In this document: piece after piece, positions 8,157-17,126 of the stretch
Numbering within the stretch: position 1 is the stretch's first letter
Layout of the letters: each line of letters opens with the position of its first letter
Assembly: GCA_964467985.1 (NCBI GenBank)
Contig: CAYXTP010000011.1
Coordinates: 68,745 to 132,744, forward strand
DNA length: 64,000 nt
Direction: 5' to 3'
Origin: GCA-2720975 sp964467985
GTDB taxonomy: Bacteria > Planctomycetota > UBA1135 > GCA-002686595
Notes under the pieces: model-generated
The model's input: only the letters and a program-made list of their open reading frames with translations
The model's database searches: none
Told to the model about the DNA's origin: nothing
Translations under genes and position numbers: made by a program

Positions 8157-9230
8157 ATGCCCCAAGTCACTGCCTCCCTCCTGCCCGCCCTGCGCGCCCG
8201 CCTGCGCAATGGCTTGACCACCCTCGGACTGCTATTGGCGGCAGGCTGCAGCCAACCGGACTTGGTGGTCTACGTCTCACTGGACCAGGAGTTCTCCCAG
8301 GAGTTGATTCAGGAGTTCGAAAAGGCAACCGGCCTCGAGGTGCGTGCCGAGTACGACACGGAGGCCAACAAGACAGTGGGCCTCGTCAAGCGCATTGTCG
8401 CGGAGGCCGAGGTCCCACGCTGCGACGTCTACTGGAACAACGAGGTGGCCCAAACTGTCCGGCTGGCCAACCTTGGTTTCTTGGCTTCCTACAAGTCCCC
8501 TAGCGCGGCCAACATCCCCGAGCAGTTCAAGGATCCAGAAGCGCGCTGGACGGGATTCGCTGCCCGCGCGCGCTGCTTGATCGTCAACACGGATCTGGTA
8601 CCGGATCCCGAGTCGATTCGAGGAATGTGGGACCTGCTCGATTCGCGCTGGGCGGGCCAAGTGGCTTTCGCCAAGCCCTTGACGGGCACGACCTTGACCC
8701 ACGCCTGCGCACTCTTTGACGCCATCGGCGAAGAGGCTGCCCTGCGCTACCTCACAGCCATCGCGGAAGGCTCGACCCTGGACGAGCCGCCGGTCAACGT
8801 CGCCCAAAGCAACGGGCGCACACGCCAACTGGTCGAGTCGGGGCAGCTGGCCTGGGCTTGGACGGATACGGATGACTTCAATGTCGCACGCCTCAAGGGT
8901 GCCCCCGTGGTACGCATCTTGCCGGACCAGGAGCCCGGTCCCAACGGGGAGCCAGCACTGGGCACACTGTTGATTCCCAATACCGTCGCGATTCTCAACA
9001 ATGCGCCACACCGCTCAGCTGCCGAGCGGTTTGTGGACTGGGTTTTGTCGGAGAAGATTGAGGAGCGCATGGCTTTCTCGCGCTCGGCTCAGATACCCGT
9101 CCGCGCCTCGGTCGCCCGACCGTCACACGTCTGTTCGGACCTCGTGGCCATGCGCGTCAGTTATTCCGCACTGGGCGCCCAGATCGAGAGCCGGGAACGC
9201 ATGCTGCGGGAGCTCTTCGTCAACAATTGA
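8157..9230 (+). CDS. ABC importer substrate-binding lipoprotein (iron-type, FbpA/AfuA-like)
   Basis: Extracytoplasmic solute-binding protein of 357 residues and first gene of a five-gene operon. The ATG at 8157 gives a lipoprotein signal ('LLLAAGCSQ'). It begins 'LVVYVSLDQEFSQELIQEFEKA'-like in two short segments, as in FbpA family proteins, followed by 'CDVYWNNEVAQTVRLANLGFL'-type lobes and 'TTLTHACALFDAIGEEAALRYL'-type helices, the usual layout of periplasmic ferric-iron binders. The adjacent Tyr pair that ligates Fe(III) in classical FbpA is not evident; the equivalent region reads 'AWTDTDDFNVARLKG'. Ferric iron is therefore likely but not certain; thiamine, phosphonate or a chelate are alternatives. 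Confidence 0.8.
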   Translation: MPQVTASLLPALRARLRNGLTTLGLLLAAGCSQPDLVVYVSLDQEFSQELIQEFEKATGLEVRAEYDTEANKTVGLVKRIVAEAEVPRCDVYWNNEVAQTVRLANLGFLASYKSPSAANIPEQFKDPEARWTGFAARARCLIVNTDLVPDPESIRGMWDLLDSRWAGQVAFAKPLTGTTLTHACALFDAIGEEAALRYLTAIAEGSTLDEPPVNVAQSNGRTRQLVESGQLAWAWTDTDDFNVARLKGAPVVRILPDQEPGPNGEPALGTLLIPNTVAILNNAPHRSAAERFVDWVLSEKIEERMAFSRSAQIPVRASVARPSHVCSDLVAMRVSYSALGAQIESRERMLRELFVNN

Positions 9231-10771
9231 GCCGCTCACTTCTGACCCTCTCGTTGACGCTGCTGGCCCTAGCGGGGTTGGCACCCGTAGCGATCATGGC
9301 CTTGGGCGTGGTGCAGGATCCCGGCGTACTCAAAGGACTCCTGGATGAACGCACGCTGAGTCTCCTGGGCCGCACGCTGTTGCTGGGCGGCGGTGCGGCG
9401 GGCCTCTCGCTGATCTTCGGCGCCCCTTTCGGGTACCTAACTGCCCGCACGGACCTCCCGGGCGCCGCCTGGTTGCGCTCCCTAGGGCTCGTGCCCTTGA
9501 TCATGCCACCCCTACTGCTGGCCGTCAGCTGGACGGTGCTCCTGCCGCAATTGCGCGGGGCCAGCATGACGACTCTGCTCATGGGGCTCTCCACCTTTCC
9601 TATCGTGGCGCTGTTCACCGCCAAGGCCGCACGGCGCATGGACCGACGGCGTGAGGAAGCCGCCCTGCTCAGTGGCGGACTCCCTGCCGTCCTACGCATG
9701 GAGTTTCGCTTGCTACTGCCCGCGGCCCTGAGCGGAGCCTGCTTCGCCTTCCTGTTCGCTGCCAGTGACTTTGCGCTGCCTGACTTCGTCTCCTCCGTGG
9801 GACCCAAGTTCAACGTCTACGCCGACGAAGTGTTCGCCAACTGGCGCGTGGAAGAAGATGACTCGCGCGCAGTGGCGACGGCCCTGCCGCTTGTGCTCTT
9901 GATCCTCTCGGCGCTCCTGCCCGCGTTGGCGCTGAGAAGGCGGGGCGCCCTGGCCACTCTGGACTCGGACTTCATCGCCCCGCGTACCTTGGGCCTGGGC
10001 AAGTGGCGTTGGGGCCTGGCCGCCCTCGCTTGGGGTTTGGTGACATTGGGAGCCCTGATTCCACTGGGCCGCATGCTGTTTGAGGCTGGCGGCGGCCCCA
10101 CGGGTTGGAGTCTGGGCAAGTTCCAGGCCGCCTTCGCTAAGGCACTCGACCTGTGCCGCGACAACCTGCTGGCCAGCCTGGGTTACTCCATCTTGGCCGC
10201 AACGCTGGCCCTGCCTCTGGCCCTGGTCCTTGGCCACGCCATCGCGCGCTGGCGCCACGGATGGCTCCTCGAACTCCTCTGCGTGTTACCCCTGGCCGTG
10301 CCCGCAATCCTGTTCGGCATCGGCAATATCACGCTCTGGAATCACACCTGGACCTACGGCTTCTACGGCAGCGGCGGCATGGTCGTCCTGCTCTACGTGG
10401 GGCGCTTCCTGGCCTTCCCCACCTTGATCAGCTCTGGCGCGGTGGCATCCCTCGATCCGCAACTCGAACAGGCAGCGGAGCTAGCCGGTGCAGGGCCCAT
10501 TCGTCGCCTGGCAAAGATCGTGGCTCCCGGGCTGCTGCCCTCACTCGTTGGAGGTTGGATCTTGATGTTCGTGTTGGCCATGCGCGAACTGGATGCGGCT
10601 ATCCTGGTGCCTGCTGCCAACGACACCGTCATGTTCCGCATGTTTAACGCCGTTCACTTCGGGCGCGACGATTTTGTCGCAGCTCTAGCCCTCTTGATCT
10701 TGTTCGTCACGATCGTGCCGGGGCTGCTTTGGCGCCTATTCGGCGGGAAGGAATTGGAGGTACTACCGTGA
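9227..10771 (+). CDS. ABC importer permease, two-module (FbpB-like)
   Basis: Inner-membrane permease of 514 residues with about 12 hydrophobic segments. Two tandem BPD_transp_1 modules are marked by EAA loops: 'EEAALLSGGLPAVLRMEF' near residue 143 and 'EQAAELAGAGPIRRLAKIV' near residue 415. A fused double permease is typical of FbpB/AfuB/ThiP importers. The start is TTG at 9227, overlapping the TGA of the binding-protein gene by four bases, so translation is coupled. It delivers the substrate bound by the lipoprotein encoded upstream, using the ATPase encoded downstream. Confidence 0.88.
   Translation: MSRSLLTLSLTLLALAGLAPVAIMALGVVQDPGVLKGLLDERTLSLLGRTLLLGGGAAGLSLIFGAPFGYLTARTDLPGAAWLRSLGLVPLIMPPLLLAVSWTVLLPQLRGASMTTLLMGLSTFPIVALFTAKAARRMDRRREEAALLSGGLPAVLRMEFRLLLPAALSGACFAFLFAASDFALPDFVSSVGPKFNVYADEVFANWRVEEDDSRAVATALPLVLLILSALLPALALRRRGALATLDSDFIAPRTLGLGKWRWGLAALAWGLVTLGALIPLGRMLFEAGGGPTGWSLGKFQAAFAKALDLCRDNLLASLGYSILAATLALPLALVLGHAIARWRHGWLLELLCVLPLAVPAILFGIGNITLWNHTWTYGFYGSGGMVVLLYVGRFLAFPTLISSGAVASLDPQLEQAAELAGAGPIRRLAKIVAPGLLPSLVGGWILMFVLAMRELDAAILVPAANDTVMFRMFNAVHFGRDDFVAALALLILFVTIVPGLLWRLFGGKELEVLP
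10756..10760 (+). promoter_or_regulatory. Ribosome binding site supporting the GTG start at 10768
   Basis: GGAGG lies 7 bases before GTG at 10768, inside the 3' end of the permease gene. It favours this GTG, which forms a GTGA overlap with the permease stop, over the longer upstream frame. Confidence 0.6.
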
Positions 10772-11457
10772 GCGACCAGACTCAATCCGCAGTTGCCGTT
10801 CGCGGCCTGCGCGCGCGACTAGGAGCTGAGGCCACCCTGGGACCCCTGGACCTGGACCTTGGGACCGGAGAACACGTGCTGCTGGTCGGCCCTTCGGGCT
10901 GCGGCAAGAGCAGTCTCCTGCGCGTCTTGGCCGGCCTGCTGGGCCCCAGCGACGGCCAGGTCTCCCTCTTCGGGCGCTGCGTCAGTCGGGGTCCGCAGAC
11001 CCAGGTTCGACCCCAGGACCGGGGAATCGGGTTCCTATTTCAAGGTGGCGCACTGTGGCCGCACATGAACGCCGCCGCACATTTGGACTTCGTATTGCGT
11101 TGCGCCGACGTGCCCCCTGCGGAGTGGGCGGCAAGGCGTGCGGAGTTGTTTGCCCAGGTCGACTTGCAGGGCTTTGAGGATCGGCGACCTGGGGGATTGT
11201 CCGGCGGAGAGGCCCAACGCTTGGCCCTGGCCCGCGCCCTGGCGCCCCGTCCACGCCTGCTGCTCCTCGACGAACCGCTTGGCCCCCTGGATGCTGAGCG
11301 TCGCATGGGACTCCTGGAGTTGTTCAACAGCCTCCGGGAACGACTCGACCTCACCATCCTGCACGTGACGCACGACCCCGCCGAAGCTGCCGCGCTCGCC
11401 AGCCGCACCTTGTACATGCAACAGGACGGCACCTTGGACCTGGAGCGCCAGGCATGA
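10768..11457 (+). CDS. ABC importer ATP-binding protein (FbpC/PotA-like)
   Basis: Cytoplasmic ATPase of 229 residues. Walker A 'LLVGPSGCGKSSLLRVLAG', Q-loop 'GFLFQGGALWPH', signature 'LSGGEAQRLALARALA', Walker B 'LLLLDEPLGPLD' and the H-loop 'HVTHDPAEA' are all present in order. It lacks the C-terminal regulatory TOBE or iron-sensing extension found in full-length FbpC (about 350 residues), so it is the minimal form. GTG start at 10768 with a GGAGG ribosome site; its stop overlaps the ATG of the cytochrome gene by four bases. Confidence 0.88.
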   Translation: MSDQTQSAVAVRGLRARLGAEATLGPLDLDLGTGEHVLLVGPSGCGKSSLLRVLAGLLGPSDGQVSLFGRCVSRGPQTQVRPQDRGIGFLFQGGALWPHMNAAAHLDFVLRCADVPPAEWAARRAELFAQVDLQGFEDRRPGGLSGGEAQRLALARALAPRPRLLLLDEPLGPLDAERRMGLLELFNSLRERLDLTILHVTHDPAEAAALASRTLYMQQDGTLDLERQA

Positions 11458-12482
11458 GGCGCGCCGCAGGAATTCTGGTAGCGACCCTCTTCGCCTGGCT
11501 GCTTGTGTCCCTACTCATTCCTGGTGGCGACCAAGCAAGCGCGACGCCCCAGACTTGGACCTCTTCCAGGCAGTGCATGACCTGCCACGAGCAGGTCTTC
11601 GCCGAGTGGCAAGACTCCTGGCATGCGCGTTCTTGGATCGACCCTGACGTGCGGGCTCCAAGTCAGTCCAACAACTTCCAAAACAAGGACTGCATCGACT
11701 GCCACGCACCGCGCCCAGTCTTCGAAACCGGAGTCGGCAACCGAGTCTTGCCACGCTCATCCAGGCGTAGCGAAGGAGTGGACTGCATTGCTTGCCACTT
11801 GCTTCCCGATGGGCGTGTAGCGGGGACGATCGACAATCCCAACGTGGCGTGTCGGCCGGTGGCGACGGTCAGCCTGCAGCGCGAGGACTACTGCGGCGTT
11901 TGCCACAACCAACACAAGACCGTGGACCAATGGCGCACGACCGCCTGGGCCGAACGCGGGGAGGGTTGCCTCTTCTGTCACATGCCCTTCCGCGATGGGA
12001 ACCCGAACCGTGGCCGACACCACGGCATGCCAGGTGGCCACGACCTGGGCTTGGTTTCCCAGGCCGTCACGCTTGAGGCGCAGCGAACCGAGGTCGGTGT
12101 GCAGGTCCATGTCAGCAACGTGGCAGCGGGTCACGCTTACCCCACGGACGAACGGTCCCGCGCTTCCGATCTCTGGTGGCGGCCCGTGTCCGCTACCGGC
12201 GAAGAGTTGGCTTGGCGGCACCTGCACCGCATTCGGGATCCGTACCGTTGGGAAGTGGACGTGCCCAGCACCCTGTTGCTGCCCGATGAGAAGCGAGAAC
12301 TGCTGATCGACGGACCCGACAGCGAGGGCGCCTTGGAAGTCCTGCTGGTCTACAAACTGACGCCCTTCTACCGAGATCCCGTGAGCGGCGAGCCTCACAC
12401 TCTGGCCGAGGTCAGAGATCCCCTGAGTGACTCCCAGGAGGTCCACCGCGTACGGGTAGGCGGCACCGAGGCGCCGAAATGA
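11454..12482 (+). CDS. Exported pentahaem cytochrome c
   Basis: 342 residues with an N-terminal signal anchor (about residues 4-24). There are five CxxCH haem sites: residues 41-45 (CMTCH), 80-84 (CIDCH), 111-115 (CIACH), 147-151 (CGVCH) and 172-176 (CLFCH). A His/Gly-rich stretch ('RGRHHGMPGGHD') follows, then about 150 residues of beta-type sequence without haem sites. The haem spacing resembles the cytochrome c554/multihaem redox family, but I cannot name a close member. The ATG overlaps the ABC ATPase stop (ATGA), so it is co-translated with the importer. A role in reducing or handling the imported metal in the periplasm is an inference from context only. Confidence 0.85.
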   Translation: MRRAAGILVATLFAWLLVSLLIPGGDQASATPQTWTSSRQCMTCHEQVFAEWQDSWHARSWIDPDVRAPSQSNNFQNKDCIDCHAPRPVFETGVGNRVLPRSSRRSEGVDCIACHLLPDGRVAGTIDNPNVACRPVATVSLQREDYCGVCHNQHKTVDQWRTTAWAERGEGCLFCHMPFRDGNPNRGRHHGMPGGHDLGLVSQAVTLEAQRTEVGVQVHVSNVAAGHAYPTDERSRASDLWWRPVSATGEELAWRHLHRIRDPYRWEVDVPSTLLLPDEKRELLIDGPDSEGALEVLLVYKLTPFYRDPVSGEPHTLAEVRDPLSDSQEVHRVRVGGTEAPK

Positions 12483-13972
12483 GCCCGCGCCTGTGGGCCG
12501 CCAGCGTCGCCCTGCTCCTGTCCGTGGGCTGTGGCCAGCCGCAAGAACCTGAATCAACTCCCGCGCCGCAACTGGGTCCGGTGGTGCAATCGCGCTTGGC
12601 CGAGTTGGACCGTGAGTTGGGCACTTCCGACCCACTCCCCGAGCTGACCCCTGCCCAACTTCAGGATCTGGATGGGCTGGTGACGATGTTGGTCAGTTCT
12701 ACAGGCGCCCTGCGCCAGGTCCCGCTCGAGGCCATCAACGAAGATATCGGGCCGGCGGCAGTTCCCCGGCTACGGGAGTGGCTCGTTGACGATGCGCGGG
12801 AAGCGGCTCAACGCCTGGCCGCGGCAGAATTGCTGGCCGCACTCGACCATCCCCTGGCCGCCGAGGCACTACTGCGACGGGTCGAGTTGGCTCCGGAGGC
12901 CTGGATGCGTAGTTGGTGTGCTTGGTACCTGGGAAACACCAGCCAGGACCAGGTATTACCCAGACTGCTGCTGCGGCTGAGGTACGAAAAGGACCCCCCC
13001 ACCTACCTATGGCTGGGACGCGCGTTGCTGCACTTCAACAACTACGCCGGGCTGGCTGCTCTGGAGGATTTGGCTGAACGGGCTGCGAACCAACCCGAGG
13101 TGAATACGGCTGCCCAACTGCTCCAGGATGCTGCCGCCCGAGCCGGGGTCGAACGCTCACAGTTGAGAGCTCTGTGGTCTTCCCAGCGAGCGACGGAACT
13201 GCCCCAACTCAGCCCCTCGCTCCTGTTGCGGCGGGAGGTTTGGAGGCTGGTCAGTGAACTGTCGGAACAGCACTTCCAATTGCGCGGTGTCGATGATGCG
13301 CGCCACGTGCTGGCCAACATGGGGCCCTGGGTCGCTATGGAAATCACGCCGGCCCTGGCTGACTCCGACGCTCACATCCGACTGCACACGGCTCAGGTTC
13401 TTGAGCGTATGGGCCCGCGCGCCTCGCGCACCGGGCAGGCGCTGCTCAGAGCGCTCGGGGATCCACGCCTGGCCCCGGCTGCTGCGGAGGCCCTGGGACG
13501 AATCGGCTACCCGCCCGCCGTACCCGTCTTGGCTGCCAAGAGCGAAAGGGGTCAGCAGCACGAATTGCGAGTGGCCGCCCTGCGGGCCTTGGGACGCACG
13601 GGAGTCTCGGAAGGCCTAGCCAGCCTGCGGGCGGCCTTCCAGCCGAATGAGGAGCCTGCAGACCTGTGCCAGGCTGCCGCAACCGGCTTGGTCCTACTGG
13701 GGGCCGGAGACCAAGCCGCCACCTGGCTGGTGCAGCAGCTGAGTGATCCCCTAGCCGATGGTCAGGGTGCAGAATTAGCCATCGAGACTTGGCTCTGGCG
13801 CGGAGCCCAGAGTGAGCGTGGTGACTTTGCGGTGGCCCTCGAAGGGTGGCGTGCCTTGGCCGAACCGCCAGGCATCTTCCCCTCTCTGGAGCAAGTGCGA
13901 CAACGATTGGATCAACGGGCTCGGTTGCTCGGCAGCCTGCTGCCCAAGCTCTTGGCGAGTCCCCAGCGCTAG
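12479..13972 (+). CDS. HEAT-repeat lipoprotein
   Basis: 497 residues with a lipoprotein signal ('ALLLSVGCGQ'). Most of the chain is alpha-helical with repeated 30-residue units in which short helices end in patterns such as 'AALRALGRTGVSEGLASLRAAF' (shown in part: 'ALRALGRTG'), 'AAEALGRIGYPPAVPVL' and 'LAAAELLAALDHPLAAEALL', typical of HEAT/PBS-lyase-like repeats used for protein-protein contact. Last gene of the importer-cytochrome operon; its ATG overlaps the cytochrome stop (ATGA). It may scaffold the cytochrome or the binding protein at the outer membrane, but this is inferred only from the operon. Confidence 0.75.
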   Translation: MSPRLWAASVALLLSVGCGQPQEPESTPAPQLGPVVQSRLAELDRELGTSDPLPELTPAQLQDLDGLVTMLVSSTGALRQVPLEAINEDIGPAAVPRLREWLVDDAREAAQRLAAAELLAALDHPLAAEALLRRVELAPEAWMRSWCAWYLGNTSQDQVLPRLLLRLRYEKDPPTYLWLGRALLHFNNYAGLAALEDLAERAANQPEVNTAAQLLQDAAARAGVERSQLRALWSSQRATELPQLSPSLLLRREVWRLVSELSEQHFQLRGVDDARHVLANMGPWVAMEITPALADSDAHIRLHTAQVLERMGPRASRTGQALLRALGDPRLAPAAAEALGRIGYPPAVPVLAAKSERGQQHELRVAALRALGRTGVSEGLASLRAAFQPNEEPADLCQAAATGLVLLGAGDQAATWLVQQLSDPLADGQGAELAIETWLWRGAQSERGDFAVALEGWRALAEPPGIFPSLEQVRQRLDQRARLLGSLLPKLLASPQR

Positions 13973-13990
13973 AGCGCGCTGACCCGGCGC

Positions 13991-14896
13991 CTAGCGTGCC
14001 GCCAGCAGGTAGACGGCCAGCGCATAGGCGAGGCAGTTCGCCACGAAGGTGGAGTCCCCGCCCAATAGAACCCGCGTCGGGCTGCCGCCGCCCTTCTGGG
14101 TCTGCACGAGCAACAAATAACGGAACAGCCCGAAGACCACGAAGGGCACGGTGTAGACCATCTTGGTGTCGCCGGCCCAAGCGTTATTGGGCGCCACGGT
14201 CCACATGGTGTAGGTGATCACTGTGCAAGCGGCGAGCACCACCGTGATCTGATCCAAAAAGCCGGGGGTGTACTCGAGCAGGATCTTGCGGTGCTCACCC
14301 CGCCCCTCGCCCAGCAGATCGATCTCAGCTCGGCGTTTGCAGAAAGCCAGGAACAAGGCCAGGAAGAACGTGCACAGCATGATCCAGCTGGACAGGGGTA
14401 CTCTCGCTGCAAGCCCGCCGGCTTCCAAGCGCATCAGGAAACCCGCAGCGATGATGAAGGCATCCACGATCACCACGTGCTTCAGCTTGATGCTGTAGAG
14501 CAGGTTCATGAGCATGTAGGCCAGCACAACCCAGGCCACGTTGCCTCCGGAGACGGGAGTGGATTGCCAGGCCAGGGCCAGGGCGCCCACCAGGCAAACG
14601 AGCGCTGTCACCAGCGCTACTGGCACGCTGACCTGGCCAGCGGCGATGGGTCGCTTGCACTTGGTGGGATGCAAGCGATCGCTTTCCACATCCATGATGT
14701 CATTGATCAGGTAGATCGCGCTGGCACCCAAGCTGAAAGCGGCGACCGCCAAGAGCACCGGTGCCAACCCAGCGGATGTCGTACCCTCGAGACCTCCGCC
14801 GGACTCCGCCCAGGAGAACAAGAGCGCTGCGCAAACGAAGACGTTCTTGACCCACTGGTGGGGTCGCATGGCTCTCAGGATGGCAAGGGGCGGCAT
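13991..14896 (-). CDS. UbiA-family prenyltransferase, decaprenyl-phosphate phosphoribosyltransferase-like
   Basis: Integral membrane enzyme of about 301 residues with about nine helices. The first Asp-rich motif is 'NDIMDVESDRLHPTKCKRPI', the form found in the Rv3806c-type branch that transfers phosphoribose from PRPP to a polyprenyl phosphate; a second acidic/basic motif 'KRRAEIDLL' lies near residue 190. The N-terminus 'MRPHQWVKNV' is also typical of that branch. ATG at 14896 is chosen over TTG at 14902. The product could make a lipid-linked ribose/arabinose donor, which would suit the GT-C glycosyltransferases at the start of the window. Alternative: another UbiA enzyme with an aromatic acceptor. 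Confidence 0.75.
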   Translation of the reverse strand: MPPLAILRAMRPHQWVKNVFVCAALLFSWAESGGGLEGTTSAGLAPVLLAVAAFSLGASAIYLINDIMDVESDRLHPTKCKRPIAAGQVSVPVALVTALVCLVGALALAWQSTPVSGGNVAWVVLAYMLMNLLYSIKLKHVVIVDAFIIAAGFLMRLEAGGLAARVPLSSWIMLCTFFLALFLAFCKRRAEIDLLGEGRGEHRKILLEYTPGFLDQITVVLAACTVITYTMWTVAPNNAWAGDTKMVYTVPFVVFGLFRYLLLVQTQKGGGSPTRVLLGGDSTFVANCLAYALAVYLLAAR

Positions 14897-15028
14897 GGGC
14901 AATGGACTCTACGGACCCACGAGGGCGCGCGTGAGCATGCTATCGTCCGTTCGGTGGCCAGTCTGGACCCCTGCTCGACACTCTTGGCTCCATTCGGGCA
15001 ATCAGGACCAACCGGCTGGAGCCCAGGC

Positions 15029-15715
15029 TCAATCCAAAGACAGTTTCTGGAGTTCGTCTACTGGAGACTCAGGGCCAACGAGCAAAACGGTTTCCTCCAC
15101 ATCGATCATCTTCTGATCCTTCAGGGTGGCCATGTTCCACTCGCGAACGTTCCAATCCCCCATCAAGGCCAGAGTCGAACTCTTGTGATTGTTTTCGGGG
15201 TCGTTGTCGTCGGCCACAAGCACTTCCTTGCCGCTCAGGACCTTGCGGCGGAAGCCGTACTCCTTCACGTTGCGACCCGCGTAGGAAGTGTAGGTCCCAT
15301 CCACGGCATCGTAGTCGGCGAACCACTCCTCTTCCTCAAGGCCCTGCAGGCCGGGTAGAGAGTTGTAGTCCACGCCCGGGCACGTCAGTCCGCGGGCAGA
15401 CTTGGGAGTGTTCTCCCAGATCATGTCGCGCTTGATCAGTACGCAAAAGAACTTGGCTCCGCCCTCCTTGGGCATGCCATCGAATTGGGTCTGGTACGCC
15501 AGGAGTCCCTTGCCGATCTCGCCCAAGTTGGCACGACAGGCTGTGATGTAGGCCCGCTCCTGAATGAACGGAATCTTGGGAATCAGGAAGGTGGCCAGGA
15601 TCCCGATGATGAGGATCACGGCCAGCAACTCAATCAGGGTGAAGCCGGCCCGGCGTCCGGGGGCTTGAACACCATGAGGAAGATTCGAAGCAGGGGCAGT
15701 GGAAGGGTGCGGCAT
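15029..15715 (-). CDS. Type II pseudopilin-like protein with prepilin cleavage site
   Basis: 228 residues. The N-terminal leader is basic and ends in 'RRAG', followed by 'FTLIELLAVILIIGILATFL', the prepilin peptidase/N-methylation signature and the hydrophobic pilin helix. The globular part contains 'TACRANLGEIGKGLLAYQTQ' and a 'SYAGRNVKEYGF' region, resembling the many H-X9-DG/DUF1559-like pseudopilins of planctomycetes, though I see no clear family beyond the pilin helix. The ATG at 15715 leaves a leader of about 26 residues; longer in-frame starts upstream are not credible. No other pilus or secretion genes are adjacent. Confidence 0.8.
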   Translation of the reverse strand: MPHPSTAPASNLPHGVQAPGRRAGFTLIELLAVILIIGILATFLIPKIPFIQERAYITACRANLGEIGKGLLAYQTQFDGMPKEGGAKFFCVLIKRDMIWENTPKSARGLTCPGVDYNSLPGLQGLEEEEWFADYDAVDGTYTSYAGRNVKEYGFRRKVLSGKEVLVADDNDPENNHKSSTLALMGDWNVREWNMATLKDQKMIDVEETVLLVGPESPVDELQKLSLD

Positions 15716-15821
15716 GGGCGAACGGCTGGGAGAATGAGGACCTAGGGCAGAGGTTGTACCCCGGCAGGCCCCCCCAGTCACGCGCAGATCCAGCGGGCAG
15801 AATTCCCATTCAGGAGGGGGC

Positions 15822-15848
15822 GCTGGCGCCAGCAGCCTGTCCGACAGG
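15822..15848 (-). terminator. Palindrome and small hairpin after metK
   Basis: Between metK and the pseudopilin gene lie a perfect 12-bp palindrome GCTGGCGCCAGC (15822-15833) and a 5-bp hairpin CCTGT/ACAGG with a 3-base loop (15836-15848), about 50 bases after the metK stop on the minus strand. They could end or slow metK transcription; no U-tract follows. Confidence 0.25.
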
Positions 15849-15896
15849 GGAGCTTCAGTCGATCCCAGCGGGTTTCTCCCCCAATCCAGTGCTGCC

Positions 15897-17084
15897 CTAG
15901 ACCGCTGCTCCCAGGGCTGCCTTGAGCTCGGCCACCTTGTTGGTCGCTTCCCAGCTGAATTCGTCGCGCCCAAAGTGACCGTGGTAGGCCGTCGCCTCAA
16001 AGATCGGACGACGCAGGTCGAGAGCCTCAATAATGCCCGCGGGAGACAGGTCGAAGACCTTGTCCACGGCCTTGGAGATCGCCGCCTGGTCTACGGTCGC
16101 CGTGCCAAAGGTCTCGACGAAGACGGACAGCGGGCGCGGCACGCCAATGGCGTAGGAGAGCTGCACCTCACAACGGGAAGCCAAGCCCGCCGCGACGACG
16201 TTCTTAGCCACCCAGCGAGCGGCGTAGGCCGCACTGCGATCCACCTTGGAGGGGTCCTTGCCGGAGAAGGCGCCGCCGCCGTGACGGCCCATGCCGCCGT
16301 AGGTGTCCACGATGATCTTGCGCCCGGTCAGCCCGCAATCTCCGTGGGGTCCGCCAAGCACGAACTTCCCGGTGGGGTTGATGTGATAGATAGTCTCGTC
16401 ATCCAAGAATTCGGCAGGGATCACGTCCTTGACGCACGTCTCAATCAACGCGTTGCGGATCTCTGCGAGTACGTCCCCCTCTTCGGTCTTGCCGTTCACG
16501 GTCGGGTCGTGCTGGGTGGAGATCACGACGGTGTGGACGCGCACGGGACGTCCGTCTTCGTACTCCACCGTGACCTGGCTCTTGCTGTCGGGGCGCAGCC
16601 AGGGCAACTCGCCGCCCTGGCGCAACTCAGCGAGTTTTTCCACGAGGCGATGGGAGTAGTGAATGGGGAAGGGCATCAGGGACTCGGTCTCATCGCAGGC
16701 GTAGCCAAACATGAGTCCTTGGTCGCCCGCGCCTTGTTCTTTGTGCAAACCTTCGCCCTCGGACACCCCCTGGCTGATATCCGGCGACTGCTTGTCGAGC
16801 GAGACCATCACGGCACAAGTATCCCCGTTGATCCCGTAGGCATCTTGGTCGTAGCCGATGCGCTTGATCGTCTCGCGCGCGATTTCCTGGTAGTTCACCA
16901 CGGACTGAGTCGTGATTTCTCCAGCCACCACACACAGGCCCGTGGTCACGAGCGTTTCGCAAGCCACGCGACTGTTGGGGTCGCCAGCGAGAATGGCATC
17001 GAGAATGGCGTCTGAAACTTGGTCGGCAACCTTGTCGGGGTGCCCCATCGAGACGGATTCGGATGTGAAGAGGGTGCGAACCAT
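15897..17084 (-). CDS. metK: S-adenosylmethionine synthetase
   Basis: Makes S-adenosylmethionine from methionine and ATP in the cytoplasm. 395 residues, the normal length. The start at 17084 gives 'MVRTLFTSESVSMGHPDK', with the conserved His of the GHPDK motif. Other MAT motifs are 'DQGLMFGYACDE', 'GPHGDCGLTGRKIIVDTYGG' (ATP loop with the P-loop-like GGG of 'GMGRHGGGAFSGKDPSKVDRS', seen in parts) and the C-terminal 'FGRDEFSWE'. It stands between waaA and the pseudopilin gene on the minus strand and has its own 237-base upstream region with a -10-like element and a stem-loop (separate entries). Confidence 0.97.
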   Translation of the reverse strand: MVRTLFTSESVSMGHPDKVADQVSDAILDAILAGDPNSRVACETLVTTGLCVVAGEITTQSVVNYQEIARETIKRIGYDQDAYGINGDTCAVMVSLDKQSPDISQGVSEGEGLHKEQGAGDQGLMFGYACDETESLMPFPIHYSHRLVEKLAELRQGGELPWLRPDSKSQVTVEYEDGRPVRVHTVVISTQHDPTVNGKTEEGDVLAEIRNALIETCVKDVIPAEFLDDETIYHINPTGKFVLGGPHGDCGLTGRKIIVDTYGGMGRHGGGAFSGKDPSKVDRSAAYAARWVAKNVVAAGLASRCEVQLSYAIGVPRPLSVFVETFGTATVDQAAISKAVDKVFDLSPAGIIEALDLRRPIFEATAYHGHFGRDEFSWEATNKVAELKAALGAAV

Positions 17085-17126
17085 GGAAGCAGGAGAGGGC
17101 TTGGAGGAGGGGACGGAATGGCCTGT

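Noticed and set aside
14291..15358. Open frame of 355 codons on the plus strand
   Set aside because: Runs across the antisense of the prenyltransferase and pseudopilin genes; no recognisable protein features.
15975..17015. Open frame of 346 codons on the plus strand
   Set aside because: Antisense to metK, which is certain.
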